A DNA stretch of 64,000 nt, from NCBI RefSeq assembly GCF_012524205.1, contig NZ_JABACI010000001.1:558001-622000 (forward strand). The letters run 5' to 3'. The notes under the pieces were generated by a model. The model was not told the origin of the DNA. It searched no databases and saw only the letters and a program-made list of their open reading frames with translations. Made by a program: the position numbers and the translations under genes. This document shows, in pieces, positions 24,651 through 33,377 of this stretch; positions within the stretch are counted from its first letter, which is position 1, and the number at the start of each line of letters is the position of its first letter. The stretch comes from Microbacterium salsuginis (GTDB taxonomy: Bacteria > Actinomycetota > Actinomycetes > Actinomycetales > Microbacteriaceae).

Positions 24651-25523
24651 ATGCCGTCGCCGCGACCGACGGTCCCGGAGTTCGTCCGCTCCGACCCGAG
24701 CATGTGGGAGGCGATCTACGCCGATCCGTCGGTGCCGCTGGACCGCGCACTCGTACGGCAGATCATCGACGACCAGCGACGGATGTCGCGGCGCTGGCTG
24801 TACCCCATCGCCCGCGTCCTCTCCCGCGTGCTCGTCGCGCTGATCTCGATCGTCAAGCGCGTGCTCCCGTTCCGCTGGATGCCGCTGCCGGTCATGGACC
24901 GGCTGTGCGTGTGGTTCCTGCGGCGATTCGTGTCTCCCGATGCCGTCGAGCTGCTGATCCGGCACTTCGTCGTCGAGACGAACCTCGTCAACTTCATCAT
25001 CCGCAACACGCAGGTCGAGATGGACCCGGTGACGCTGCGGCCCGAGACGCTCGCGGGCCTCGGCGACCAAGCGGTCGTCGAGCACGACGTCAACGTGTAC
25101 GACGTGCTCATCGCGCTGGACGGCGTGCCGTTGACTCCGCCCGAGACGCTCGACTTCGCGCAGCTCGACATCCCACGGCTGGACGCCGAACGCGGGCGGC
25201 GCAGGCTGCTGCGGCTCGACATCCAGACCGCGCTGTGCTTCATGAACATCCCGTTCTCGATGGCCCTCACCGTCGAGGAGTACCGGCGCGCGGTGCACTC
25301 GATCCGGTTCGACGACTCGTTCCTCGAGATCCTCGCCCTCGTGTGCGACGACGACACGTTCCGCCATTGGAAGCTCGCCGGCATGAGCCTGTGGATGGAC
25401 TCGAACGTCGACGTGCCGCGCATGGTCTATCGCCACGCGCTGGTGTGCGAGTACGCCCACGCTCAGCTGGTCAAGCTCGCCGGCGGTGCGTACCCGCGGC
25501 ACACCAGCGTCGAGTTCGACTGA
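24651..25523 (+). CDS. DUF6999-like protein of the KAS III/diiron cassette
   Basis: A 290-residue protein starting 1 bp after the diiron-oxidase stop, so co-translated with it. From memory it resembles the family catalogued as DUF6999, which recurs next to iron-containing redox enzymes. Visible: an amphipathic basic N-terminal region with possible membrane-associating helices (WLYPIARVLSRVLVALI, about 49-65), conserved-looking RHFVVETNLVNFIIRNT, and DIQTALCFMNIPFSMA. No catalytic motif is recognised. It could be a membrane-associated partner, an acyl carrier or lipid transferase, or an enzyme of unknown chemistry. Confidence 0.65.
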   Translation: MPSPRPTVPEFVRSDPSMWEAIYADPSVPLDRALVRQIIDDQRRMSRRWLYPIARVLSRVLVALISIVKRVLPFRWMPLPVMDRLCVWFLRRFVSPDAVELLIRHFVVETNLVNFIIRNTQVEMDPVTLRPETLAGLGDQAVVEHDVNVYDVLIALDGVPLTPPETLDFAQLDIPRLDAERGRRRLLRLDIQTALCFMNIPFSMALTVEEYRRAVHSIRFDDSFLEILALVCDDDTFRHWKLAGMSLWMDSNVDVPRMVYRHALVCEYAHAQLVKLAGGAYPRHTSVEFD

Positions 25524-25541
25524 GCGCTCGGCGCTCCGCCG

Positions 25542-26033
25542 TCAGGGCTCGAAATCCTCGGGCTCGACGTCGTCCAGGAAGCGCTTGAACTCGTCGAGCT
25601 TCTCGGCGGCATCGGTCTCGGTCAGCACGTCCGGCACGCCCGCCTCGGCCATGACGGCCTCAGCGACCCAGATGCTCGCGCCCACACGCGAAGCGAGGGC
25701 GACGGCATCCGATGGCCTCGCGTCGACCACGCGATCGCCGAGTGCGGTGGTGAGCGTGATCTCGGCGTAGAACGTGCCCTGGTCGATGCGGGTCACTTCC
25801 ACCCGCGTCGCCTCGGCTCCGAGGGTCTCGAGGAGCGAGCGCATCAGGTCGTGCGCGAGCGGCCGCGGCACGGGCGCCTTCTCGACGGCGACCAGGATCG
25901 AGGTCGCCTCGAGCTGGCCGATCCAGATGGGCAGCACCATTCCGTCGCCGGGGATCTCGTCCACGGGCTTCAAGAGCAGCACGTGCTGCCCCGTGGCGTC
26001 GAGCGCGACACCGGCCACGCGAACCTGGACCAT
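25542..26033 (-). CDS. DUF151 bifunctional nuclease-family protein
   Basis: A 163-residue member of the bifunctional nuclease (DUF151, BFN) family. It has the core VLPIWIGQLEATSILVAVE (about 33-51), RPLAHDLMRSLLETLGA and the strand/loop DARPSDAVALASRVGASIWV. The C-terminus is acidic (EKLDEFKRFLDDVEPEDFEP). Family members are thought to act on RNA or DNA, but many bacterial copies are uncharacterised. ATG at 26033 is supported by GAGGAGCACG just upstream. Convergent with the DUF6999-like gene. Confidence 0.88.
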   Translation of the reverse strand: MVQVRVAGVALDATGQHVLLLKPVDEIPGDGMVLPIWIGQLEATSILVAVEKAPVPRPLAHDLMRSLLETLGAEATRVEVTRIDQGTFYAEITLTTALGDRVVDARPSDAVALASRVGASIWVAEAVMAEAGVPDVLTETDAAEKLDEFKRFLDDVEPEDFEP

Positions 26034-26115
26034 CGTGCTCCTCTCGACCGCAGTGCTGCGATTGCCTCTCCTGCCATCGTAAGCACGGCTCACGGGCACG
26101 GGACAGGGGTTGCGC

Positions 26116-26595
26116 CTACCGCGGGACGATGAGCTCGTAGCGATGGCACGATACGGTCACGACGCCGCCGTCGACCGGAGCGGCGTAGGCGATGTGCCCG
26201 GCATCACGCCAGCCCTCGCGCTCGTAGAAGTGCCGCGCCCGCGCATTGCCCGTCGCGACGGCGAGCCATGGATGCGCGTGTCCGTCCGCGAGAAGGCGCC
26301 GTGCTCCCTCGGCAAGGAGCTCGCGCGCGACCCCGGTCCCCCGTGCCGCCGCGTCGACGAAGAGCTGTTCGAGCTCGTCGCCTTTGAGCGTGACGAACCC
26401 GATGATCACACCGTCGATCTCGGCGACCACCGTCCGCTCGATCATGTCGGCCGCACGAGTGCGGAAGGAATCCGGGCCACGATGGCGGACCAGCTCGTCG
26501 GGGACGTGTCCGAGGTGCCCGTCGCGCCACGCGGCCTCCCACACCTCCGCGATGCGCGGCACGTCGGCGGGCACAGCGGGCCGCATCGTCGTCAC
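26116..26595 (-). CDS. GNAT family N-acetyltransferase
   Basis: A 159-residue acetyltransferase. Typical GNAT blocks: MRPAVPADVPRIAEVWEAAW, ELEQLFVDAAARGTGVARELL with the acetyl-CoA loop RGTGVA, and ATGNARARHFYEREGW. Full length for a single GNAT domain. It starts with GTG (26595), with an ATG three codons later. Substrate unknown. Confidence 0.85.
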   Translation of the reverse strand: MTTMRPAVPADVPRIAEVWEAAWRDGHLGHVPDELVRHRGPDSFRTRAADMIERTVVAEIDGVIIGFVTLKGDELEQLFVDAAARGTGVARELLAEGARRLLADGHAHPWLAVATGNARARHFYEREGWRDAGHIAYAAPVDGGVVTVSCHRYELIVPR

Positions 26596-26680
26596 CGCGT
26601 CAGACTAATGGCCGACGCCCGTCCGCACCGACGACTCATTCACCGGAATGGATGCTGGAGGCGTACGGTTGCACGCAGGT

Positions 26681-27709
26681 ATGCAGCGCTTCGGAACACT
26701 CTCGTTCGGACACTACGGCCCCCTCGGCGGCGGCCGGCAGCTCACCGCTGCCGATTCGATGCTCCAGGCCATCGACCTGGCCCAGGGAATGGACGAGCTC
26801 GGGGTGAACGGCGCGTACTTCCGCGTGCACCACTTCGCGCGACAGCAGTCGTCGCCGATGCCGCTGCTCGCGGCGATCGCGGCCCGGACCAAGCGGATCG
26901 AGGTCGGCACCGGCGTCATCGACATGCGCTACGAGAACCCGCTGTATCTGGCGGAGGAGGCGGCATCCGTCGATCTCCTCTCGGGAGGACGGCTCGCGCT
27001 CGGCGTCAGCCGCGGCTCACCCGAGTCGGTCGTGCGCGGGTTCGAGGCATTCGGCTACACCGGTTCGCGCGACCCCCGCGGCGCCGACCTGGCCCGCGAG
27101 CACTTCGAGCTGTTTCTGCGCGCCGTCGAGGGCGAGGGCCTGGCCGAGCGCGACCCGGCTTCGCCGTTCGGCGGCGGCACCGGGCTGCAGCGCGTGGAGC
27201 CGCACTCCCCCGGTCTGCGCTCGCGCATCTGGTGGGGCGCCGGCAACCGCGACTCGGCCGAGTGGGCCGGTCGCCGCGGCGTGAACCTCATGTCGTCGAC
27301 ACTTCTCACCGAGGCCGACGGCACGCCGTTCGATCTGCTGCAGGCGCAGCAGATCGACTCGTTCCGCGCCGCCTGGCGCGAGGCCGGTCACGAGGGCGAG
27401 CCCCGCGTGTCGGTGAGCCGCTCGATCTTCCCGATCACGACCGCCGAGGACGCGATGTACTTCGGCGGCCGCCAGGACGGCGATCAGATCGGCGTGATCG
27501 ACGGCATCCGCTCGACCTTCGGCAAGACGTACGCGGCAGAGCCCGACGTACTCGTGGAGCAGTTGAAGGAGGACGCCGCGATCGCCAGCGCCGACACGCT
27601 CATGCTCACGATCCCCAGCCAGCTGGGCGTCGACTTCAACCTGCGCGTCGTGGAGTCGTTCGCGAAGCTCGTGGCGCCCAGCCTGGGGTGGGAACCGACG
27701 GCCGGCTGA
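26681..27709 (+). CDS. LLM-class flavin-dependent oxidoreductase
   Basis: A 342-residue luciferase-like monooxygenase (TIM barrel) using FMN or F420. Blocks include FRVHHFARQQSSPMPLLAAIAART, VGTGVIDMRYENPLYLAEEA and LGVSRGSPESVVRGFEAFGY. ATG at 26681 is chosen because the family begins MQRFGTLSFGHYGP. Its last 74 bp overlap the convergent GH31 gene on the other strand, which is unusual. Substrate unknown. Confidence 0.85.
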   Translation: MQRFGTLSFGHYGPLGGGRQLTAADSMLQAIDLAQGMDELGVNGAYFRVHHFARQQSSPMPLLAAIAARTKRIEVGTGVIDMRYENPLYLAEEAASVDLLSGGRLALGVSRGSPESVVRGFEAFGYTGSRDPRGADLAREHFELFLRAVEGEGLAERDPASPFGGGTGLQRVEPHSPGLRSRIWWGAGNRDSAEWAGRRGVNLMSSTLLTEADGTPFDLLQAQQIDSFRAAWREAGHEGEPRVSVSRSIFPITTAEDAMYFGGRQDGDQIGVIDGIRSTFGKTYAAEPDVLVEQLKEDAAIASADTLMLTIPSQLGVDFNLRVVESFAKLVAPSLGWEPTAG

Positions 27710-29963
27710 GCCCGGCGCGTCCCTCCTCGAGCCGGAAGAGCTCCACATAACTCTGCGCCTCGACGCCACGCGCGAAGACCGGGATGCGATCGATGGGCGT
27801 CGGCACGGTGATCGTCCGACCTCCCGCGACGCTCTCGCCGGTCCACACGTCGGTCCACTCGCCGTCCGGCAAGTACACCGAACGCTCCGCGGCGTCGGGC
27901 GCGAGCACCGGTGCGATCAGCAGGTCGTCGCCGAGCAGCCACTGCGTCTCACCGGTCCAGACGGCGGGATCGCCGGGCCAATCGAAGAACAGCGGGCGCA
28001 TGAGCGGCGCATCCGTCGCAATCGCGCGGGCAGCGGAGTGCTCGAGGTACGGCACGAGGCGCTCGCGCAGCTTGGTGTACCGGCGGAACAGCGGGATCAC
28101 CCGCTCGTCGCCGGTGCGCTCGGCGATGTTCCACGGCGTGCGGTCGCGAGACGGCGAACGGTGGTGGTTGAACTCGGAGTGGTACTGCATGATCGGCACG
28201 AACGCCGACGCCTGCGTCGCGCGGATGAACAGCTCGGCCGTCGGGATCTCGCCGGAGAACCCCGCGATGTCCCAGCCCCAGTAGACGATGCCCGAGGCCG
28301 CGGCGGTGAGGCCGGCGTTCATCGACCAGCGGAACGCCTCCCACGTCGAGTTCTCGTCACCCGCCCAGAACGCACCGTGCGCCTGCGAGCCGGTGAAGCC
28401 GGCACGGCTGAAGGTCACGGGCGCCTTGCCGGCGGACTCGAGCAGCCGGCCGTAGGCGTGAGCGTAGGCGACGGGGAAGGTGTTGTTCTTCTCGTCTCCC
28501 CGGCGCCCGTCGAGATAGACCAGCTCGGAGCCCCACGCGTGCTCTCCGCCATCGGTCTTGAAGCCGTCGATGCCGATCTCCTCGACGAGGTAGCGGCGTT
28601 TCTCGGTCCACCAGGCCGCCGCCCGCTCGTCGGTGAGGTCCGGCATGAGGCCCAGCGGGAACCACCAGCCACGATTGCGATACGGACGTGTGCCGCCCTT
28701 GGGATCGGGCTCGCGGATCAGCACGTCCTCCCGGATCGCCGCGCGGGCGTCGGCGGCGACCTGCCCCCGCGGGTGCGGACGCATCTTGAGGAGCGGGATC
28801 TGCCACAGATGCAGACGGATGCCGCGGGCATGCAGGTCGTCGGTCATGCCCTTGGGGTCGGGCCAGGCGCCGTCGGGCGGGAAAGTGAAGTCTGACAAGC
28901 GGTGCGGCGCGCCGTCCTCGTTCACGCCATACTCCGCGTCGCGGAACACGGTGAACGTCGACTCGTCGCTCCACGCCTCGATCACGATCGAGCCGACGGG
29001 GATGTCGTGGCGACGGTGCAGCTCGGCCTGTCGCAAGACCTCCTGCTGCGTGTTCCACTCGTTGCCGCTGGCCCAGAGCCGGAACACCCACGCCGGCAGC
29101 TCGGTCGCGCGACCGGCGCGGTCGAGGAACGCCCCGAGCACCTCGACCGGCGTGCCGTCGAACGTTCGAAGAGCCAGCGGCTCGCGCTCTCCGACCTCGG
29201 CCTCGACGGCGAGCCGGGAACGGTCGGACCGGCCGACATCGAACCAGACGCGACGGGACGTGTCGACGTGGAAGCCCCAGCCGTCGCCGCCGATCACGTG
29301 GGCGAACGGCATCGGCAGGTACGTCTTGCGCTCGGCGCCCTGACTCTTGTACTGCTCGAACACGACCGAGTCCAGCTCGGCGCCGGTCTGGTCGACGGCG
29401 TCGTAGCGCTCGCCGAACCCGGTCACATGCTCGTTCGCGCCCAGCGGCAGGGCGAACCGCACGCGCCACGCGCGCCGGCCGTCGTGCAGCTGCTCGACCG
29501 AGCCCGGGATGACGCGGCCCCGGCCGTGTTCGACGAGCGCCTCAGGAGCAGCGGCCCATCTGGCCGCGCGAAACTCGAACCACCGCGTGCGCTCGATCCT
29601 GCCGTCGCCGTGCGTGGCGGTGAAACGGGAGCGGTACGTGCCGCCGAACCGCAGCGACGGCGTGGTGGCCTGCCATCCGCCCACGGCACGCGCGAGTCTG
29701 CTCGCCGCCGACGCAAGGTGGCCGCCGTCGGACAGACGGCCGCGCGAGGTCGTCGCCACCCGGGCGAGAGGCAGCTCGACGGTCTCGGCGTCGGCGGGGG
29801 CGGCATCCGGTCTCCACTCGATGGTGCAGCTCGCCGCGACGACATCGGCGTCGGCACGCAGGCCGAGCGTCGCCGTCTCGCCCTCGAGCGGGACGACGGG
29901 CCATCGCTGCTCCGTGTCGACCGAGTACGGGTGGCCGGAGCCGGCGGGCCGGTGGCGGATCAT
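27636..29963 (-). CDS. GH31 family alpha-glucosidase/alpha-xylosidase-like enzyme
   Basis: A 775-residue cytoplasmic glycoside hydrolase family 31 enzyme. The beta-barrel carries the likely nucleophile in GFKTDGGEHAWG (Asp about 468) and the acid/base in WAGDENSTWEAF (Asp about 536), about 68 apart as in characterised GH31 enzymes. An N-terminal beta-sandwich precedes the barrel (FGERYDAVDQTG, GWGFHVDTSRRVWFD). No signal peptide, so it acts on imported oligosaccharides. ATG at 29963 overlaps the GH15 stop by 4 bp. The operon suggests isomalto-oligosaccharide breakdown. The C-terminal tail overlaps the convergent oxidoreductase gene. Confidence 0.9.
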   Translation of the reverse strand: MIRHRPAGSGHPYSVDTEQRWPVVPLEGETATLGLRADADVVAASCTIEWRPDAAPADAETVELPLARVATTSRGRLSDGGHLASAASRLARAVGGWQATTPSLRFGGTYRSRFTATHGDGRIERTRWFEFRAARWAAAPEALVEHGRGRVIPGSVEQLHDGRRAWRVRFALPLGANEHVTGFGERYDAVDQTGAELDSVVFEQYKSQGAERKTYLPMPFAHVIGGDGWGFHVDTSRRVWFDVGRSDRSRLAVEAEVGEREPLALRTFDGTPVEVLGAFLDRAGRATELPAWVFRLWASGNEWNTQQEVLRQAELHRRHDIPVGSIVIEAWSDESTFTVFRDAEYGVNEDGAPHRLSDFTFPPDGAWPDPKGMTDDLHARGIRLHLWQIPLLKMRPHPRGQVAADARAAIREDVLIREPDPKGGTRPYRNRGWWFPLGLMPDLTDERAAAWWTEKRRYLVEEIGIDGFKTDGGEHAWGSELVYLDGRRGDEKNNTFPVAYAHAYGRLLESAGKAPVTFSRAGFTGSQAHGAFWAGDENSTWEAFRWSMNAGLTAAASGIVYWGWDIAGFSGEIPTAELFIRATQASAFVPIMQYHSEFNHHRSPSRDRTPWNIAERTGDERVIPLFRRYTKLRERLVPYLEHSAARAIATDAPLMRPLFFDWPGDPAVWTGETQWLLGDDLLIAPVLAPDAAERSVYLPDGEWTDVWTGESVAGGRTITVPTPIDRIPVFARGVEAQSYVELFRLEEGRAGLSRPSVPTPGWAPRASRTTPRRAG

Positions 29964-31150
29964 CGACTGAGGCCTTCCTGCGGGCGGGCGGCGGGTGACG
30001 TGAGGTCTTCGGGACGGAGCCGTCCGAGCTGCAGCCCGAGCCGCAAGAACATGGCATGGCTCCACAACAGAGGTGTGGCCACCGTGCCCCAGCGGTCGAT
30101 CCACGGCTGCTGCATGCGAGGAGCGATGAGGTGGTGCGTGACCTGCTCCGGCAGGTGCAGGTCGATCGTCGCGGTGCCGGCCACCCAGTCGAAGTACTCC
30201 TCCGCGCGCTCCCGATCACCGGCAGCGAGGTGCGCGAGTCCGAGGAAGCACGTGAGCAGGGGCCACTGGCCGCCGCCGAAGAACGTGTCGCCCAGATAGC
30301 GGTGCACGCCCCCGTCGACCGCGAGGTGCGATTCGAGCACATCGATCGTGGCCCTGCCGAGGTCTGTTGCGGCGCCCACGAACCCGAGCGGCGCGATCGC
30401 TGCGGCCAGGCTGCCGTCGACGGCCGTGCTGCCGAGCCACTTGATGAGGTGCCCGTCCGCCGTCCCCCGGGCGGCGACGAGATCGCGGATCTCATCGGTG
30501 GCTGCCGCGATGGCCGCCGATCGCGCGTCGTCGACCAGCCGCGCACGCGCGACCGCGTCGAGGCCCGCCGCGATGCAGGCGAGGGTCGAGACGTGCACGT
30601 GCTGGGCGTGCTCCTCCCACCAGTCGTAGCAGGGGCGCTGCCAGGAGGCGAGCAGGTAGTCGGCCGTCAGCGCCACCGCCTCGCGGTAGCGGTCGCCCTC
30701 CACACCGTGCCGCTCGAGATGCTCCACGAGCGCCCACAGCCATGTGCCGTAGCCGTCGAGCTGGAAGTCCCACCACTCGTCCGCACCATCCTCGCCCGCG
30801 AAGGTGAAGCGGGCCGGCAGCATCTGCTCGGCTCCGGGCGGCCGGCCTGCGCGCGTCTCAGCGACGATCCAGCGGATGTGATCTGCCCGGCGCACCAGCA
30901 CCTCAGCGCACCAGTCGTAGAACCGGCTCGCCGAGTCGACCTCACCGGCAGCCGACGCGGCGTCCGCGATGAACGCGCCGTCACGCAGCCAGCTGTACCC
31001 GACGTACGCCGAGAACGTGGGGCTGGCGGGATAGGCGCCCTCGGGTGTCTGCAATTCGGTGATGAGGCGGATGCTGCGCACGGCGAGCTGCTCGACGGCA
31101 GCAGGCGCGGAGGGCACCGGAGAGGGCGCTGCGGGAAGTGTGTCAGTCAC
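29960..31150 (-). CDS. GH15-type isomaltose glucohydrolase-like enzyme
   Basis: A 396-residue (alpha/alpha)6-barrel hydrolase lacking a signal peptide. Features include GYSWLRDGAFIADA (about 51-64), WWDFQLDGYGTWLWAL (about 125-140), WWEEHAQHVHVSTLACIAAGL and the late block WGTVATPLLWSHAMFLRL. The short single-domain GH15 form and context resemble actinobacterial isomaltose glucohydrolase, which removes glucose from isomaltose. GTG start at 31150 with AAGGA 5 nt upstream. A 16-bp hairpin separates it from the binding-protein gene, probably lowering its expression relative to that gene. Confidence 0.83.
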   Translation of the reverse strand: MTDTLPAAPSPVPSAPAAVEQLAVRSIRLITELQTPEGAYPASPTFSAYVGYSWLRDGAFIADAASAAGEVDSASRFYDWCAEVLVRRADHIRWIVAETRAGRPPGAEQMLPARFTFAGEDGADEWWDFQLDGYGTWLWALVEHLERHGVEGDRYREAVALTADYLLASWQRPCYDWWEEHAQHVHVSTLACIAAGLDAVARARLVDDARSAAIAAATDEIRDLVAARGTADGHLIKWLGSTAVDGSLAAAIAPLGFVGAATDLGRATIDVLESHLAVDGGVHRYLGDTFFGGGQWPLLTCFLGLAHLAAGDRERAEEYFDWVAGTATIDLHLPEQVTHHLIAPRMQQPWIDRWGTVATPLLWSHAMFLRLGLQLGRLRPEDLTSPAARPQEGLSR

Positions 31151-31168
31151 GGGGGTCCTTCGAAACGG

Positions 31169-31205
31169 GTCGCGTCCGCGGCGGAAGTGCCGCCGCGGAC
31201 GCGAC
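31169..31205 (-). promoter_or_regulatory. Intra-operon 16-bp hairpin after the binding-protein gene
   Basis: A perfect 16-bp inverted repeat (31169-31184 with 31190-31205, loop AAGTG) follows the solute-binding-protein stop at 31214. Such stems protect the 3' end of abundant binding-protein mRNA and attenuate transcription into downstream genes. Confidence 0.65.
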
Positions 31206-31213
31206 CGTGGGTG

Positions 31214-32455
31214 TTACGGGAGAAGTGCGCCGACCTCTTCGGCGAGTGCGGCGATGGCCTCGTCGGTGGTGGCGCGTCCCGCCGCGATCTCGCCGAGCGC
31301 GTTGGTGACGGCATCCTGGATCTGCTGCGCGTTCGCGCCCAGCTCAGGTGCCACGGCCACCGCGTCGAGCGAGTCGAAGACTGCCTGCCGGTTGGCCGGC
31401 GGCGTCTTCTCGAGGTACGGGGCGAGCAGCGCCTCGTCGCTGATCGCCGGAAGCTCCCAGCCCGCCTCGAGACGCACGTCGACCATCTCCTTGGAGCTGC
31501 TGAGGTACTCGGCCCACTTCTGCGCGGCCTCCTTGTGCTCGGAGTCACCCGAGACCACCACGGCGTTCGAGAAGGTGGCGCTGGCCTTCTGGGAGTCACC
31601 AGGCTCGACGGCGATGTCCCACTCGAACGGCAGGTCGCCGACGAGACCGATCATCCAGATGCCGGTGTGCCACATCGCCAGCTTCCCGTCCTTGAACAGG
31701 TTGAGGTCGAAGTCGGGCGTGCCGGCACCGTCGGCGGCGGTCGGCATGACCGTCCCCGACTTGCCCGCGAGCCAGTCAGCGGCCGCGATGCCCGCCTCGG
31801 AGTCGAAGGCCACGGCGCCGTCCTCGACGAACTGGCCGCCGGCCTGCTGCACCGTCTTGTAGTACTCGTGGTACGAGATCGGCTGGTAGTCGCCCCAGAC
31901 GCCGGCTGCGGCATCCGTCAGCTGGTCGGCCGCGGCCTGCTCCTCGGCCCACGTCCAGTCGGCGGTCGGGTACTCGACGCCCGCAGCGTCGAAGAGCTCC
32001 TTGTTGTAGAACAGCACGACGTTCGAGAACGACGTCGGCAGGCCGTACTGCGCGCCGTCGACGTTGTACGCGTCGAGCACCGAGGTGCGGTAGGCCGCGG
32101 CATCCACTCCTTCCAGTTCGGCGAGAACGCCGCTGGCCTGGATGTTCGCGAAGCTCCCGGCGTCCACGTCGAAGACGTCGGCCGCCGTGCCCGCCGCGAG
32201 GTCGGTCTGCAGCTTCGTGAAGTAGTCGGCGTAGGCCGACGTCGTCACGTCGACGGTGATGTCGGGGTTCTCCTTCTCGAATGCGTCGACGATCGTCTGC
32301 AGGTTCTCTTCGTTCCCGCCGTTGGCGATGAAGTTCGAGTACGTGATGGTGACGCCGTCACCCTCGCCGGCGTCTCCTCCGGAGGTCGAGCAGCCGGTGA
32401 GGCCGATCGCCGCGAGGGTCGCGACGGTCGTCGTCGCGATGAGTGTCTTCTTCAT
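31214..32455 (-). CDS. Sugar ABC transporter solute-binding lipoprotein
   Basis: A 413-residue family-1 extracellular binding protein. Lipobox LTGC gives an acylated Cys at about 22, followed by a Gly/Asp linker. Typical sequence: ITYSNFIANGGNEENLQTIVDAFEKENPDI and VGDLPFEWDIAVEPG. It would capture an alpha-glucoside (isomaltose-type sugar suggested by the operon) at the outer face of the membrane and hand it to the two permeases. No ATPase gene is present; a shared MsiK-type ATPase elsewhere is likely, as usual in actinobacteria. Confidence 0.92.
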   Translation of the reverse strand: MKKTLIATTTVATLAAIGLTGCSTSGGDAGEGDGVTITYSNFIANGGNEENLQTIVDAFEKENPDITVDVTTSAYADYFTKLQTDLAAGTAADVFDVDAGSFANIQASGVLAELEGVDAAAYRTSVLDAYNVDGAQYGLPTSFSNVVLFYNKELFDAAGVEYPTADWTWAEEQAAADQLTDAAAGVWGDYQPISYHEYYKTVQQAGGQFVEDGAVAFDSEAGIAAADWLAGKSGTVMPTAADGAGTPDFDLNLFKDGKLAMWHTGIWMIGLVGDLPFEWDIAVEPGDSQKASATFSNAVVVSGDSEHKEAAQKWAEYLSSSKEMVDVRLEAGWELPAISDEALLAPYLEKTPPANRQAVFDSLDAVAVAPELGANAQQIQDAVTNALGEIAAGRATTDEAIAALAEEVGALLP

Positions 32456-32525
32456 GTGAGTGCAATCTCCTTCGATCTGTGTGGTGCGGGGTCGGGTGTG
32501 GAATGAGGGGCGGATGCCGGGCGTC

Positions 32526-33377
32526 CTACTTGAGTCCGGTGCCCGCGACGCCCTGCACGATGTACTTCTGTGCGAAGACGTAGAGGGCGAACATCGGGAT
32601 GATGCTGATGACGGATCCCGCCATGAGCACGTCCCATTCGGTCGAGTACTGGCCCTGCAGGCTCGACAGGGCGACGGGCAGGGTCTGCATCAGCGGGTCG
32701 CGCAGGATGATGAGCGGCCACAGGAAGCTGTTCCATGTGTTGAGGAACGCGAAGACCGCGAGCGTGGCGAGCGCAGGGCGCACCAGCGGAAGCACGATCT
32801 GGAAGAAGACGCGGAAGTGTCCGGCGCCGTCCAGCGTCGCTGCCTGGTCGAGGTCACGCGGGACGGTGTTCATCGCCTGCCGCAGCAGGAAGACACCGAA
32901 CGCCGAGGCGATCGTGGGCAGGATCGCGCCGAGGTAGGTGTTGATGAGCCCGAGCGCCTTCATCTCGGCGAACAGCGGCACGATGAGCACCTGGAACGGG
33001 ATCATCATGGTCGCCAGGTAGAGGACGAAGATCGCACCGCGGCCGGGGAACGGCATCCGCGAGAAGACGTAGGCCGCCATCGCGCTCGTCACCAGCTGCA
33101 GGATCGTGCTCACGACCGCGATGAGCAGCGAGTTGACGATCACCTGGCCGAACGGCACGCGATCGAACAGTTCGAGGTAGGGGGCGAGCGACGGGTTGTC
33201 TGGGATGAGCTTGGGTGTCGTGGTGAGCGTCGCCCCAGGCGTGATCGACGTGACGATCGTCCATACGAACGGGAAGACCATGATGAGGGCGCCGACGATC
33301 AGCACCACATAGAGGACGCTGCGGCGGAGGGACGGCCTGCGCGAGACCGCGCCAGCCGTGGTGCGCGTGTCAGTCAT
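32526..33377 (-). CDS. Sugar ABC transporter permease (MalG type)
   Basis: A 283-residue permease with six predicted helices. The ATPase-contact EAA loop is DQAATLDGAGHFRVFFQIVLPL (about 179-200). The start (33377) lies 8 bp inside the end of the partner permease gene, so the two are coupled. It ends in the common GVAGTGLK tail. Inner membrane; forms a heterodimer with the upstream-gene product. Confidence 0.92.
   Translation of the reverse strand: MTDTRTTAGAVSRRPSLRRSVLYVVLIVGALIMVFPFVWTIVTSITPGATLTTTPKLIPDNPSLAPYLELFDRVPFGQVIVNSLLIAVVSTILQLVTSAMAAYVFSRMPFPGRGAIFVLYLATMMIPFQVLIVPLFAEMKALGLINTYLGAILPTIASAFGVFLLRQAMNTVPRDLDQAATLDGAGHFRVFFQIVLPLVRPALATLAVFAFLNTWNSFLWPLIILRDPLMQTLPVALSSLQGQYSTEWDVLMAGSVISIIPMFALYVFAQKYIVQGVAGTGLK

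Noticed and set aside
30056..32506. An 816-codon plus-strand open frame
   Set aside because: Antisense shadow of the GH15 and binding-protein genes; composition is not protein-like.
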